A stretch of DNA of 64,000 nucleotides from Schistosoma mansoni (taxonomy: Eukaryota > Platyhelminthes > Trematoda > Strigeidida > Schistosomatidae), in NCBI RefSeq assembly GCF_000237925.1, contig NC_031497.1:23813249-23877248 (forward strand), given 5' to 3'. The position numbers and the translations under genes are program-made. The notes under the pieces were generated by a model. It had not been told where the DNA came from, did no database searches, and worked only from the letters and a program-made list of their open reading frames with translations. Positions 44,101 to 53,883 of this stretch are shown here, piece by piece (the first letter of the stretch is position 1; each line of letters starts with the position of its first letter).

Positions 44101-46220
44101 TTGTGTTAAGGTGTCTGAGAATTTTAATATCTATCCTTAAAAGGAAAAGCAATACTAGAGATTACTGTGTTTACTTGAAATTACGAATAGAAAGACAATA
44201 AAAACTGTTCCAATTCCTAGGTTTTTCGGTTTAGAAAAGGGATATAACTGCTATTCTTGTCACTTAATAATCTCAATTATTTTGCGATATTTACTTTCGT
44301 TTGGGAATCTACCACTTCTTTAACGTTATTTTTTAAAATGAACAGTGAAGATTATGGGATGTTTAATCATTTCTATCATGTTCATATCAAGCTCTTTACC
44401 TAAGTATTTGTTTTAGTTATAAAAATAAGTGAAATCGACTCATACCATTGATTTTAAATCGAGTTACCGAATATTGAGAATAAGGTAACACTGGAATGAT
44501 AAAATACACTAGATCAATAAAATGTGAACCATATAGAAATTAAAGAAAATCAGATTAAAATAGATTCGACCATCTATATAGTCCTTTTTGTGTGAATTAA
44601 CGGTGAAATCTTTTATGACGTTTAGGAAATATATATGGACTTTCCTTAGCATACAGTCTGGCTTATTGGAATAAATGTATTTTCTTTTTACAATCTAACA
44701 ATATATCAGAGCAGATAAACGACGATTACAGTTTAAATAATCAATTTCTGACTTCTACATTAGTACACTCAGCTGTATTCGTGGAGTTATTGAATCAGTT
44801 GTCTTATCATGTCATTATTCTGACTTACTGTAAAATAAATGGATTTTGTACATGAATGTGTAACATTATTTTTGGAGAGTTGCATACTAATCTTCATTGT
44901 AAGAAACGTTTTGTGAGAAACTTCCCTCATTTGAATCACTTTCGATTAATGAAATAATCAGTGCTGGATTCCATGAACTAATTACAATAGGGAAAACTAG
45001 TAGAAAGTGTAATGGTTTTTCATTAACAGTTCTAATAAAACTAGATACTCAGTTAGGAATCTGACGTCAGTTATTTGAAGGATTTACATGTCATCATTGA
45101 TTATTCATTTTGATATGATAAACTCATATGTAATGCAGTTATGGGCGAGACTAAACTATATGGACGAGCCAATCAGAAGCTTTCGCGGGTTTTCAAGATC
45201 ACGGCGCTAAGTTCCGTACCTGATGCTTACGTACGGTCGGCTTACAACGGATTTTAGAGAAGACGTGATAATTCAGCGTCTACAAGGGAAGTAATCATCA
45301 GATTTTGGCGTGAAATTCAATTATCCATTTGTATAAATCGAGTTTTGGCATTATAGCTGATGTCAGTTCGTGATGAAAACCCTAAGTATAATTCCTAACC
45401 TTAACCATGAGCTGTAAATCATAATTTGAATTCTTCACGCAGGTTTATAACCCTCATTTAGTCTTAGTTATTATGTTAACACTCTCAGAGTCACTCTAGC
45501 GTCGCTCAAAGGTCGTCCATAAATTATAGTCTCATCCTTAACCCTAACCCTTAACTTTAACTCTAACCCTAAACCGTAAACCATACCAATATACCAACAA
45601 CATTGAAGCTATATGGTCGAGGCTAAAAGAATTTTTAAGACCTTATCATGGTTCCAGAGGTCGACTACTATGGAGCCACATGGATGAGTTCCTGTACCGG
45701 ATGCACTATGATTTTAGAACTTCTGAACCTATATCTGACCTTGAGAAGTTTTTGAGTCATTTAAAAGAACAGTATCCCCTTTAATTTTTGAGTTTTGTAT
45801 TATATATTTTTACTGTACACTAACTGTCTTCTGATTGGCTAATATTTCTCAAGGTCATTTAAAATTCGTTCAAAGGTCGTCCATATAGTTTAGTCTCGCC
45901 CAGTTATGTTTTTTTGTGCACAACAATAATGATTTGTTACTTCTAACCATCTATCAATATTTTTTTCCTGATTCCTAACATTTCAGTTTGAATATTGTCC
46001 ATCCCTTCAATGTTGGCCTCTTTATTCAGTCGTGAATGACTTATTACCAGTAACTAATGGATGCCCTGTTTGGTATGATAATGAAACAACAAGCAAAAAT
46101 TTAATAAAATTACCCAATAATAAAGTTACAAATAATCTTTTACAGTCGGCTAGATCGAACTGTGAACAGAATTTTGAGCCTAAATTAGTGTACAGGTCAC
46201 GAAATAAACATATCAATTAA
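31889..46220 (+). CDS. vWA / DUF4537-like domain protein, C-terminal six exons
   Basis: Six exons join in phase into 600 codons ending in TAA: 31889-32164, 33215-33572, 35106-35380, 38610-38928, 43035-43375, 45987-46220. All introns are GT-AG and every junction phase agrees (0, 1, 0, 1, 0). Residues 1-130 look like the end of a von Willebrand A domain (SLRWVKTF, then [18 protein letters not shown]). [17 protein letters not shown] near residues 285-303 and [11 protein letters not shown] with YYAAIVVSG in the fourth exon match the Tudor-like DUF4537 region of VWA3B/C11orf16-type proteins. [11 protein letters not shown] follows in the fifth exon. Function is not established; such proteins are poorly characterised. 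The start codon and 5' exons were not found. Introns of 1.0-4.1 kb hold many transposon fragments. AATAAA occurs at 46203, inside the last codons, and ATTAAA at 46420. Confidence 0.7.
33215..33572 (+). CDS. vWA/DUF4537-like gene, second exon found
   Basis: Acceptor TTACCTTCACAG, donor GTAAGT. Enters in phase 0 and leaves one base (T). Encodes the last vWA helix-like stretch [14 protein letters not shown]. Confidence 0.7.
35106..35380 (+). CDS. vWA/DUF4537-like gene, third exon found
   Basis: Acceptor TCTTTTTAAAG, donor GTAAGT. The leading AT completes the codon left by the previous exon. Contains a Cys-containing stretch (HTCPNSF, SDCCIH) and [16 protein letters not shown] at the start of the Tudor-like region. 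Confidence 0.75.
36505..37157 (+). mobile_element. RTE-type retroposon, C-terminal and 3' end (intronic)
   Basis: The frame from 36517 reads [53 protein letters not shown] and [20 protein letters not shown], the conserved domain after the reverse transcriptase of RTE elements, then goes out of frame near SSRGRNQEE. The 3' end has CTATGCTCCATTGAAAG and TAAGTAAG repeats. It lies in the intron between the third and fourth exons, sense to the gene. Confidence 0.85.
37455..38135 (+). mobile_element. Penelope-like element fragment, GIY-YIG end and tail (intronic)
   Basis: Homologous to 29160-29875: CDILCIEE-type text, then [28 protein letters not shown] and ELTIHPTL before a stop near 37797, followed by the same tail (GAAGAGGTGCCTTACACTCA). 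Frames are broken. Confidence 0.7.
38265..38345 (-). repeat. Penelope-like tail fragment, minus strand
   Basis: The minus strand reads AAGTCATGAAACGTCGGAAA and CCTACTCATTGGGATAT, text shared with the end of the tail near 29838-29860. It is inverted relative to the fragment 130 bases upstream. Confidence 0.5.
38610..38928 (+). CDS. vWA/DUF4537-like gene, fourth exon found
   Basis: Acceptor TTATTGTTCCAG, donor GTAAGT. Encodes [21 protein letters not shown] and [11 protein letters not shown]. Leaves one base (T). Confidence 0.75.
40190..40525 (-). repeat. Family B repeat, minus strand (intronic)
   Basis: Near full unit: body, tRNA-like part and hammerhead remnant at 40211-40257 (CUGAGGAG kept, but GGACAAAAC). 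Confidence 0.7.
40526..40770 (+). repeat. Family B related fragment with inverted ends
   Basis: Starts with a minus tail (GGGGTTGTGGAGATTATTG) and ends with a plus tail. The hammerhead remnant near 40647-40688 reads CUGAGCAGCCCC and AAGACGAAACAG, so it is broken. Confidence 0.6.
40975..41144. repeat. Family B fold-back: two opposed tails
   Basis: A minus tail with half a hammerhead (up to 41052) meets a plus tail (GTGCTTCCAGGCTTTCC to CCCCTTCTGAT). The arms of about 85 bp are almost perfectly complementary. Confidence 0.8.
41145..41551 (+). repeat. Family B repeat, full plus-strand unit
   Basis: The best unit for defining the family: body from TATAATCATACGCTC, GAAGACAATTGGTGAACGG, tRNA-like segment with box A (AGTGGTTTATCGG) and box B text (GGCTTCGAATCTC), hammerhead remnant at 41416-41463, tail to CCCCTTCTGAT. 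The preceding tail at 41055-41144 makes this a tandem junction. Confidence 0.85.
41416..41463 (+). ncRNA. Hammerhead remnant, family B
   Basis: Reads CUGAAAGG where CUGAGGAG is expected, with intact stem II, GAAAC and GUC. The core change predicts loss of cleavage. Confidence 0.6.
42567..42803 (-). mobile_element. RTE-type retroposon, 3' end, minus strand (intronic)
   Basis: Plus-strand text TTACTTACTTACGCC, ACTCCCAATGGAGCATAGG to ATTGGGTGATTTCCTCAAAG is the reverse complement of the RTE 3' end. It is antisense to the vWA-like gene. Confidence 0.8.
43035..43375 (+). CDS. vWA/DUF4537-like gene, fifth exon found
   Basis: Acceptor TTTGTTTAAAG was chosen over a nearby CTAG because only it keeps phase (T plus TA gives Leu). 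Donor GTAAGA. Encodes [18 protein letters not shown] and a basic Tyr/Phe-rich segment. Confidence 0.7.
45143..45901. mobile_element. TIR element, copy 2 (759 bp), in the last intron
   Basis: Inverted ends GGGCGAGACTAAACTATATG / CATATAGTTTAGTCTCGCCC, flanked on both sides by AGTTAT. It aligns end-to-end with 27404-28172 in reverse orientation, apart from the middle. An internal copy of the terminus (GTCGTCCATAAATTATAGTC at 45516-45535) and a telomere-like tract follow. No transposase seen. Confidence 0.75.
45536..45590. repeat. Degenerate telomere-like tract
   Basis: Several CCCTAA or near-CCCTAA units in a row (CCTTAACCCTAACCC, TCTAACCCTAAACC), inside TIR element copy 2. Seen directly; the origin is unknown. 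Confidence 0.6.
45987..46220 (+). CDS. vWA/DUF4537-like gene, terminal exon
   Basis: Acceptor TAACATTTCAG, phase 0, 77 codons and TAA at 46218-46220. Encodes [14 protein letters not shown] and an Asn-rich end. It begins 85 bases after the TIR element copy at 45143-45901. Confidence 0.65.
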   Translation, partial: FEYCPSLQCWPLYSVVNDLLPVTNGCPVWYDNETTSKNLIKLPNNKVTNNLLQSARSNCEQNFEPKLVYRSRNKHIN

Positions 46221-46640
46221 GGTAAAGACAGAAATAATCTTGCTTATGAAAATTTGTTTGTTATTCCCCCTTTTAGACATTTTTTATCTACTTTAAGACT
46301 GTTATGCTATCAAAATGATCTTGTACTGGGATTCAGTTTCAGTTTGGAAAGGACAGGAGGCTTGATGGCCCGTGTTATTCCTGGCAAATGAAAATTGGCT
46401 ATTATTCCATAAACTATTTATTAAAATTAATTCTGAGAATTAGTTCTTCTTTCAGAAAATCTTCAGAAAATACTACATGTTAAAACATGTTTTTTTTGTA
46501 GGATGCCTTTTGTATGAGTGAATTTGAAATAAGAAAGTAATCAAGAATTAGAATGTAAACATTTGGCGTACATCTATGATGGCTCATGATCTGACTCCCT
46601 GTTTAAATGAACAAATGAATGTGCTATGAATATAAATCTT
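46221..46640. other. 3' flank of the vWA-like gene
   Basis: No repeat was recognised up to about 46.6 kb. It probably holds the 3' untranslated region; ATTAAA at 46420-46425 is a possible weak polyadenylation signal. Confidence 0.35.
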
Positions 46641-46659
46641 TCGCTTAATTTCGTATATT

Positions 46660-47020
46660 ACACCTATGCTAACCTCGTTTGAGCGACGAATGTAATGAGA
46701 AGTCAAATGCGGATTAAGTTTGGATGAATTTATTTCATACACTTGTTCATTCAGATAGGCATTAAGATGGGAAGCGTGAGAGCGAAGCGATGGTAAACTT
46801 GCCAACTCGACTTGATAAAGTGTGACTAATTATTTATAGCTGGATATAAAAATAAGTTTAAGATATGTGATACACACTTACATATAAAAATAGTCAAGGT
46901 TATAAGCAAATAATTGATAAGGTCAAAAGATGCATGGGTAATGAATGAAGAAGACGAAAAAGAAACTAACTAGTCTGTCCAAAAGCCAGAATAACACGTA
47001 TAGGCGTTACACAGTACTAG
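46660..47020. mobile_element. LTR-like repeat related to 57034-57459
   Basis: ATAGTCAAGGTTATAAGCAA, ATAATTGATAAGGTCAAAA and a GTTACACAGTACTAGA end resemble the solo LTR at 57034-57459 in the same order. The 5' boundary is unclear. Confidence 0.45.
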
Positions 47021-47527
47021 ACTCTACGCTTCATAACAGTTGCTTCCTCACTAAGTAAGATTAATTGTACCTTGATTAGAAAAACATGCTTTAAATTAAG
47101 ATGGTAGTGCGATTGTATTACTCTTAAAATCAATATATTTACAAACTAAGTCTAAGTGATTACTTTTGTTCTTAATAAACCACCGTACATGTATTTACAG
47201 ATGATAACCTTCACATAAGCTTAAAATTCATTTTGCGACAGGATATACCCTAAACTTTACTTGTATGACATCTTTAATAATTACTTCACAGAATAGATTT
47301 ATTAAGTCATAAAATTTGGATTTGCTTAAGCCATCTACACCATCTTGAAATTAGATTTTCTTCTATCTGGATTAATCAATTTTCACATGGAATACTTATA
47401 GAAATCCAAAAGGATTACCTCCCATTCAAAAATAAAGGGATGATAAATACCATAATATTACTAATTTGTAACCAAATAAAATTTAAAAAGATTATTTTAC
47501 TTTTGTGAAACCATAAATAGGCCATCT

Positions 47528-47830
47528 TGTGGTGTGGTCTACTAATATCCACATAAATAGTATATGGTGATGGTCAAACATAGAATGTAATTTAGCAGAA
47601 GATCGATAAGGAAAGAACCGGAATGAAGCGCAATCGGTACGAAAATGCATGAACAATAAAGTCAGAGAAGATGGACTGATATTTACAGAAGGAACAGTGA
47701 AGACTGAGACAATTGATTGTTATTTTGCAAATTACCTGTTGACTGTATGATTTTCAGAATTTAGTGAGATACTCTGTAATTTGTGCGTAGATACATTCGA
47801 TTGTCCCCGCTCGTGTTCCTGTTCACTACA
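47528..47830 (+). mobile_element. Solo LTR, family C, with ATCT target duplication
   Basis: 303 bp from TGTGGTGTGGTC to GTTCACTACA, flanked by ATCT at 47524-47527 and 47831-47834. This is the reference copy for the family seen also at 1082, 2519, 13412, 19625 and 50497. Confidence 0.75.
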
Positions 47831-48135
47831 ATCTGCTTATTACCTTATCCAGCAAAACTAAAGTTTTTCCATAGTTTTTGATCGCTGAATCTAGTTTCAG
47901 AAAACAAAATTATTCTTTCTCTTCATAAAACTCCCTACCAGTAATTTCCTCCATTGGTAAGGCAATACCTAAATTTATATAACATTTAAGGTACATTTTA
48001 TTAGTATATAGTTACCACTTATGTTCACCACAGGTAAAAATTCTACTAAAACAACAACACGCTATTAATTCCCTTTAAAAATAAATATATCTAAACACAG
48101 TTAAATTTCCGTAGGGAACATTAGTCTGGTGCATA

Positions 48136-48137
<2 letters not shown>

Positions 48138-48197
<60 letters not shown>
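48138..48197. repeat. (TA)n microsatellite
   Basis: About 30 uninterrupted TA units. Confidence 0.95.
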
Positions 48198-48199
<2 letters not shown>

Positions 48200-48528
48200 T
48201 TACTCCAACGCTCTAAAATAAATTTGATATATTACATCCTATGATTCACTAAATGTATTTAAATGATCTACATAAGATTTTGGAGGAAGACAAATGCTGA
48301 TTTTGTGACTTATTTCTTGTTATACAATCTAAAAATTATCTCAATATATATATCGTCAGTTTGACCGTGTTCTATACAAATTGCATAAACAGTATTTTGT
48401 TACTACTATGGTGATCTTTTGTTTGTATTATCCATGGTTAAAATAATAATAACAATGTTAGTGTATGATAATTAAACTAGGGCCATGTTAATTTATTCAT
48501 GATTAAACGCAAGAAAGATGATGAGGAT

Positions 48529-48591
<63 letters not shown>
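48529..48591. repeat. (AT)n microsatellite at the 3' side of an RTE fragment
   Basis: About 30 AT units replacing the expected last 250 bases of the adjoining RTE copy. Confidence 0.95.
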
Positions 48592-48593
<2 letters not shown>

Positions 48594-49640
48594 TTCTTCC
48601 TCCACTGGAATCTGGTTTGTTCTCTCCCACAGTAGATTGATGCTGATAGTGTCTGGCCAACGGATCTGAAGTGTTTTGCGTAGACAACTGTTAATAAACA
48701 CCTGTATCTTCTGGATGGTGACTTTCGTAGTTCTCCACGTCTCCGCCTCATACAGTAGAACCGTCTTGACATTTGTATTGAAAATTGTGATCTTTGTGTT
48801 GGTTGACAATTGTTTTGAGTTCCAGATGTTCTTCAGTTGTAAATATTCTGCTCTTGGTTTGCCGATCCGTGCCTTCACATCTGCATCATATCCAGCGTGT
48901 TCATCGATGACGCTGTCCAGATATGTAAAGGTTTTCACATCCTCCAAAGCTTCTCCGTCAAGTGTAATTCGATTGGTGCATACCGTGTTGTATCAGAGAG
49001 TCTTGGTTTTCCCTTTGTGTATTTTAAGACCTACTGCTACTGAGACTGCTGCTACACTGGTCGTCCTCTTATGAATTTGTTTTCACGTTTGAGATAGATC
49101 ATTTTCGAAGTCTCAATCGTCCAGCTGCATCCTAGTTGTCCATTGTATCCCGTGCCTCCCTTCCCCCAGTTGTTGACGTCTTCATAATCCAGTCGATCAT
49201 CAGGAGAAATAGAAAGGGTGAGAACAAGCAACCTTGCCTGACACCATCCTTTACCTGAAACGAGTCGGTGAGCTGTCCTCGATGCTTGGTTTGGCAGTTT
49301 AATCCATCATAGGAATTCCGTATGATATTGACTATCATCTCAGGCACGCCGTAGTGTCGAAGAGGCCTCCATAGTGTTGAACTGTCGACGCTATCAAATG
49401 CTTTCTCGTACTCAATAAAGTTGATATAGAGTGATGAATTCCATTCAATTGATTGTTCTTTAATGATCTGTAGAGCTACGATTTGGTCTGTACACTATCG
49501 ATCCTTACGGAAACTAGTCTGTTGGTCTCGAAGTTGGGTGTCTGTGGAGTCCTTCATTCTGTTTAACAATACCCTGTTGAAGACATTTCCTAGTACTTAG
49601 AGAAAACAGATGCCTCTGTAATTCTCACATTTACTGAGAT
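48592..49640 (-). mobile_element. RTE-type retroposon fragment with RT and C-terminal domain
   Basis: The minus strand encodes, in 5' to 3' order, RT text (GVRQGCLFSPFLFLLMIDWI), then [47 protein letters not shown] and RWPDTISINLLWE. Stops and frameshifts interrupt it. Its 3' end is replaced by (AT)n and its 5' side ends near another (TA)n tract. Confidence 0.8.
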
Positions 49641-49654
49641 CTTTATTTGGTATC

Positions 49655-49657
<3 letters not shown>

Positions 49658-49701
<44 letters not shown>

Positions 49702-49708
49702 TAATATC
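49658..49708. repeat. (TA)n microsatellite at the 5' side of the RTE fragment
   Basis: A TA run with one ATAATAT interruption, joining the RTE fragment to a family B fragment. Confidence 0.9.
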
Positions 49709-49920
49709 CAACGGTGTTAATGTTGAACTTCAACTAATGCACGACATTAAGTGACACATCCACCATTGTCTTCAGTGAGTTACTATCGCACGACAGACAA
49801 GGTTGAACACCACGAAATGTCTGTCAAGTGCTCCCAGGTTTTCCATTGTGGTCTAGATACAATTGACTCATGATCTCAATTATTAAAATTGTTATAATGT
49901 CCACAAAATCCCCCTCAAAT
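49709..49920. repeat. Family B fragment (body and tail, rearranged)
   Basis: A minus body piece (CAACGGTGTTAATG, CACCATTGTCTTCAGTGAG) runs into a plus tail (CTCCCAGGTTTTCCATTGTG to TGTCCACAAAATCCCC). Only a hammerhead trace is left (CACGAAATGTCTGTC). Confidence 0.6.
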
Positions 49921-50450
49921 ATAAATTAGTTAAGAGATTGTAATGATTCCAAGTAAACACTCGATTCTACTGTAATAAGCTATTCACTTAATTATTCTTA
50001 TGGAGATATAAATGAATATATATAAACAAAAATTATCATCGACCGAGTTTGACCGCCTGTTTAATCATAACTGCACGTAATTGAGAAGTGTCAAAATGAA
50101 TCGAATCAACTATTCAATGATCTCTAGTTATTATCAACCTTCTTGCTTATTTTACCTCTTTATAAAAATGAACTTCAAACTAGTAGATTGTTGTTATATA
50201 AACAAATAGCATTTCGAGTGGATAAAATGATGGGAGAAATACTGACATATAAATAATGTGGTATGATATAATGTGAATATAAGTAATCAACAGTCATCAG
50301 TGTAATTATACTGGACGACCAAAAAGACTATTCAGGTACTTATAATTGTGTCAACCAAATGACATACTGACTTATATACAGAAGTATGAAACAAAACAAA
50401 CGTGGTTCGAAATTAAACAACAGACAGTCAATGAACATAAAATATTATCC
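49921..50450. other. Stretch without a recognised feature
   Basis: AT-rich, no identifiable element. Confidence 0.4.
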
Positions 50451-50451
50451 A

Positions 50452-50650
50452 AAGTTTACTAAATATCCATTGCGTTTAAGATTTCTAATATGTCATATTG
50501 TGATGTGGTCTACTTATATCTATATAAGTAGTATATGGTGATGGTCAGACATAGAATGTATTTTGGCAGAAAACCGATAAGGAAAGGACTAAAATGAATC
50601 CAATGTTTACAAAATATCCATTGAGTTTAAGATTTCTAGTATCAGTCATA
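50452..50650. repeat. LTR family C 5' fragment between direct repeats
   Basis: A segment of about 45 bp (AAATATCCATTGCGTTTAAG and following text) at 50452-50496 recurs at 50602-50650. Between the copies is the first 100 bases of a family C LTR, from TGTGATGTGGTC with the hairpin to AGAAAACCGATAAGG. Confidence 0.65.
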
Positions 50651-50904
50651 CTCCTTTACGTCATGATGAATATATATTCGATGTAGGGTGCAATTTAAGA
50701 ACCATATTATCAAATATAACTACCAACTAAAAGATATATAAGACAATAACTACGAATAAACAACAATATACACATTTAGAAGAACTGCACATACCTGAAT
50801 GATTGTTTCGTTTACTAGAATTTCCATATTCCCTACGAATGATATTTTCAGCTATGTTGAATTATTTGAAAAAGATGGAGAGTTGATGGAGATAATACTA
50901 TCAA

Positions 50905-51077
50905 AAGGGGGTTTCGTGAAGATTTTAGTAATTTTATATATTCGAGATCATGCGTCAATTGAAGCTAAATTACCATGGAAAACCTGGAAGCACTGGACGG
51001 CCGTTTCGTCCTATTGTGGAACTCCTCACTCGTGCTCATCCACGATCCCGCCTCACGAGATTCGAACCGAGGACGTA
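50905..51077 (-). repeat. Family B fragment, minus strand
   Basis: Tail, hammerhead and box B. On the minus strand the ribozyme keeps GAAAC, GUC and CAGUGC but reads GUGAGGAG, so the conserved C of CUGA is changed. Confidence 0.75.
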
Positions 51078-51085
51078 ATAATATA

Positions 51086-51569
51086 TTAATAGACACCTTC
51101 ATTTGGACAGATTTAAATGTTAATTAGTAGTTTATATAATTACTGAATTACATTTCTTTGTGTTTAGAAAGTACAATAAGTTTAGTAATAAGTAGTATGT
51201 TTCCCATAGCACATACAATTATAATGATAGATAACCAATACCACAAAACATATATGTGATACAGTCAATCAACATGCATCAATTAGTATTAATTGTACAT
51301 TTTCAATATTCAAAGTAGACAAGTTTCTTATCAATGCTACTAGTTGAAAGACAGTAACAATTAAAATCGAAATAATAAAACATTTACTTTATGAAAGGAC
51401 ATAAAGTTCTGAGATGAACAATCTGATTTTTGTTTAATCAAATAATATAATTATTCATATTGGTTTATTCATTCGTCAATCTCAGTGAAACAATAAACGT
51501 AAGACAAAAGAATGGCAAAGAATCATCATCAAAATCACTACTAGATACAGTAGATCTTTACACGATTTT
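51086..51569. other. Stretch without a recognised feature (3' flank of the next gene)
   Basis: AT-rich; on the minus strand this would be the 3' untranslated region of the gene at 51570. No repeat was recognised. Confidence 0.4.
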
Positions 51570-52141
51570 CTATATCTCAAAACTTGAATCACTGTCATCA
51601 TCAATAATAGTTCTCTTATTTATCGTTTTGCGTGTTTTTGTGGAAGATTCTTCTTCAGCTGGAACTTCTATGATCTCTCTCGTTTTGACAATTTTCTTGC
51701 GTTGCACTGTTTCCTCAGAATCTTCTTGACCGGGATCTATGATTACTTCTCTTCTGACGGTTCTTGAACTTTCACTACCACCACTTACTTCTCCACTGAT
51801 TGTACCACGACCTAATCGTTTCGCTATTAAAAGATTGCGTACATCTCGATAACCATTTCTGGTTCTTGCTCCCCTACCAAGAACTAGACCTGCTTTGACT
51901 CCTGCCCCACCACCAAGACCAAGACCTGCTTTGATACCTGCGTCACCACCAACTTCTACGCCTACAGAGATGGCATCTGGAAATAAAATATCATAATGAA
52001 TACGACAATTAATGCCACTTGAGTAATTAATGTGTTGAAGTGAAAAAAATAACAATAAACAAGTTAATTAATTAGACTCTCTCTTCACTTACCTCCAGTT
52101 TGAAAGAAGAGACATGTCGAGGAAATTGTTATGAATAATAT
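51570..52141 (-). CDS. Putative secreted glycine-rich/charged protein, last two exons
   Basis: Minus strand, exons 52141-52093 (49 nt) and 51976-51570, TAG stop at 51570-51572. The junction is GT-AG (donor GTAAGT at 52092-52087, acceptor TTTATTTCCAG) and phase-consistent. The short exon encodes ILFITISSTCLFFQTG, hydrophobic like a signal peptide core. The long exon starts DAISVGVEVGG, has Gly-rich GLGLGGGAGVKAGLVLGRG, a basic stretch (TRNGYRDVRNLLIAKRLGRG) and a highly charged tail (EDSEETVQRKKIVKTREI) ending DDDSDSSFEI. No domain was recognised. The initiating exon was not located. The frame also stays open to an ATG at 52053 by reading through the intron; the splice sites make the two-exon model more likely. 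Confidence 0.5.
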
Positions 52142-52785
52142 CTATTAGAAATTAACATGAAGAATAGAGTATTTATGAATTAAAATAAAATAATCTCACT
52201 AACAGACGTGAGCGTCATTAGCTGTGCTGTCAGAAAACCTTGATTGTGTATAAACATTTATTGAGAGGTTTAAAGTACATTTATACCCGTTCTTCATATT
52301 TTTCACGAGGTTACAATCGATTTATTTACTAAACTAGATATGTCACAATATACAATCAATATTATCGTAAAATGTAGGGAAAAGTAATGATGATGACTAT
52401 ATTCTATAACCTCATTTTTCTATATGAAATGTAAATTATTAATTTGTGACACGTGCCATTATTTGATCAATTTGTCCTTTTATTGAAATGGTCGATTTTA
52501 TTGTCATACTGAAGAAATCGTGTCACGGGTTTGATGCAATAACTATACAGGAAGAACTTATTCTTATTATACATTCATAGCTAACAAGATCAAACAGAGT
52601 GTATGCTGTTTTCAACAGTTATTAACTTGATATCACATCATAGTGGAAATTAAACAAAATGAAACAGTTTATAGAAGGTTATCTTGCTGGATTGACTTTA
52701 ATTAGAGACACAGATATTTCTAAAAAGAAGACATTCTGTATAAGTTATTGAAAAGCTAGGAAAAATCATGTGTAGTTGTCTATAG
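52142..52785. other. Upstream flank of the minus-strand gene
   Basis: The first exon of the gene above should lie in or beyond this interval. No clear candidate was found. Confidence 0.35.
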
Positions 52786-52789
52786 GTTA

Positions 52790-52945
52790 TGCGTTACCGA
52801 TATGTCCTGGGTTCGAATCTCGCGAGGCGGGATCGTGGATGCGAACTGCAGAGGAGTCCCACGATAGGACGAACCGGGAGTCCAATGTTTCCAGGTTTTC
52901 CATTGTGGTCTAGCTTCAATTGACTTATGATCTCTACTAATCATT
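52790..52945 (+). repeat. Family B 3' fragment
   Basis: Starts at box B (GGGTTCGAATCTCGCGAGG), then a broken hammerhead (GCAGAGGAG and GGACGAACC) and the tail. Confidence 0.75.
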
Positions 52946-53451
52946 TATTGTTGAAACTCAATATAAGATGTTTGTCATAAAATAACCAGTTTCAAAATGT
53001 AGACTGTAAATGTGATTTAAAGTCATCTTACATTTGAAATGAAATTTTTCAGTAAAATCTATGTTGTTTAACGAAACATGCCCAATGAAACCATTTAGCA
53101 GCGGAACAATAAAGCTCTTACAAATGACACTACAAAACTAAACAACAAAATTCGAATGAAGGATATACAGTTTGCTTGTATGGACTAAGTCGTAGTAAAA
53201 CTAAAGATATAAAGTACTTATGTTTATCATTTAATTTGCGAAATTCTTCCTTACATGTCAGATAAATTTCAATAATTTTTTTATTTTGTATTTCAGTTAA
53301 ATGGTGATTTTTAATAAGGAACCATTTCTATTCTCCCCTATGTTGTGCTAAAGTTTTGATGAAGCCAATACACATTATATTAGGGACTTTTGTCTAAACA
53401 TGAATGAACAGTTTCATCATAATTGGGTGCCGAGTTAATGTAAAACATTAA

Positions 53452-53670
53452 GGAGGAAAAATATATTTGTAAAATCTCAGCAACTGAATTTTAAGTAAAT
53501 TTAATGTTTCTCTCTACAATCTGGTTCAAGCTTTTGCCAAGGAGATATAGTCAAACATCAAAATCATCGAATGTAAATAGGTATATCGTTCTCCAGTTAA
53601 CCATATACTAATTAAGCCATTCAATCTTGTGAACAATGTTGAAGGGTAAGTATTTGTTGTTGTGTATATG
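53452..53670 (+). repeat. Left arm of a 220-bp inverted repeat
   Basis: The reverse complement of this arm is found at 54557-54775 (shared landmarks CAACTGAATTT, TTAATGTTTCTCTCTACAAT, CTAATTAAGCCATTCAATCT, GGGTAAGTATTTG). Similarity fades further inward. Confidence 0.75.
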
Positions 53671-53883
53671 AGACACCTGCTGTGTAACGAAAAGTTTGTC
53701 AAGATAACAGATCGTGTGTTCTTGTAAATGGATCTGAGATGTGAGAAGGGATTTCATTGACTATTTATCGCCTCTGATAGGTGAATTTTTTAAGAAAACA
53801 GACAATTTTTATGGATGACATTAGTCAAACACGTCACAGAATACATAAAATGGAGGTAAATAAACAAAATAAAAAATAAATTA

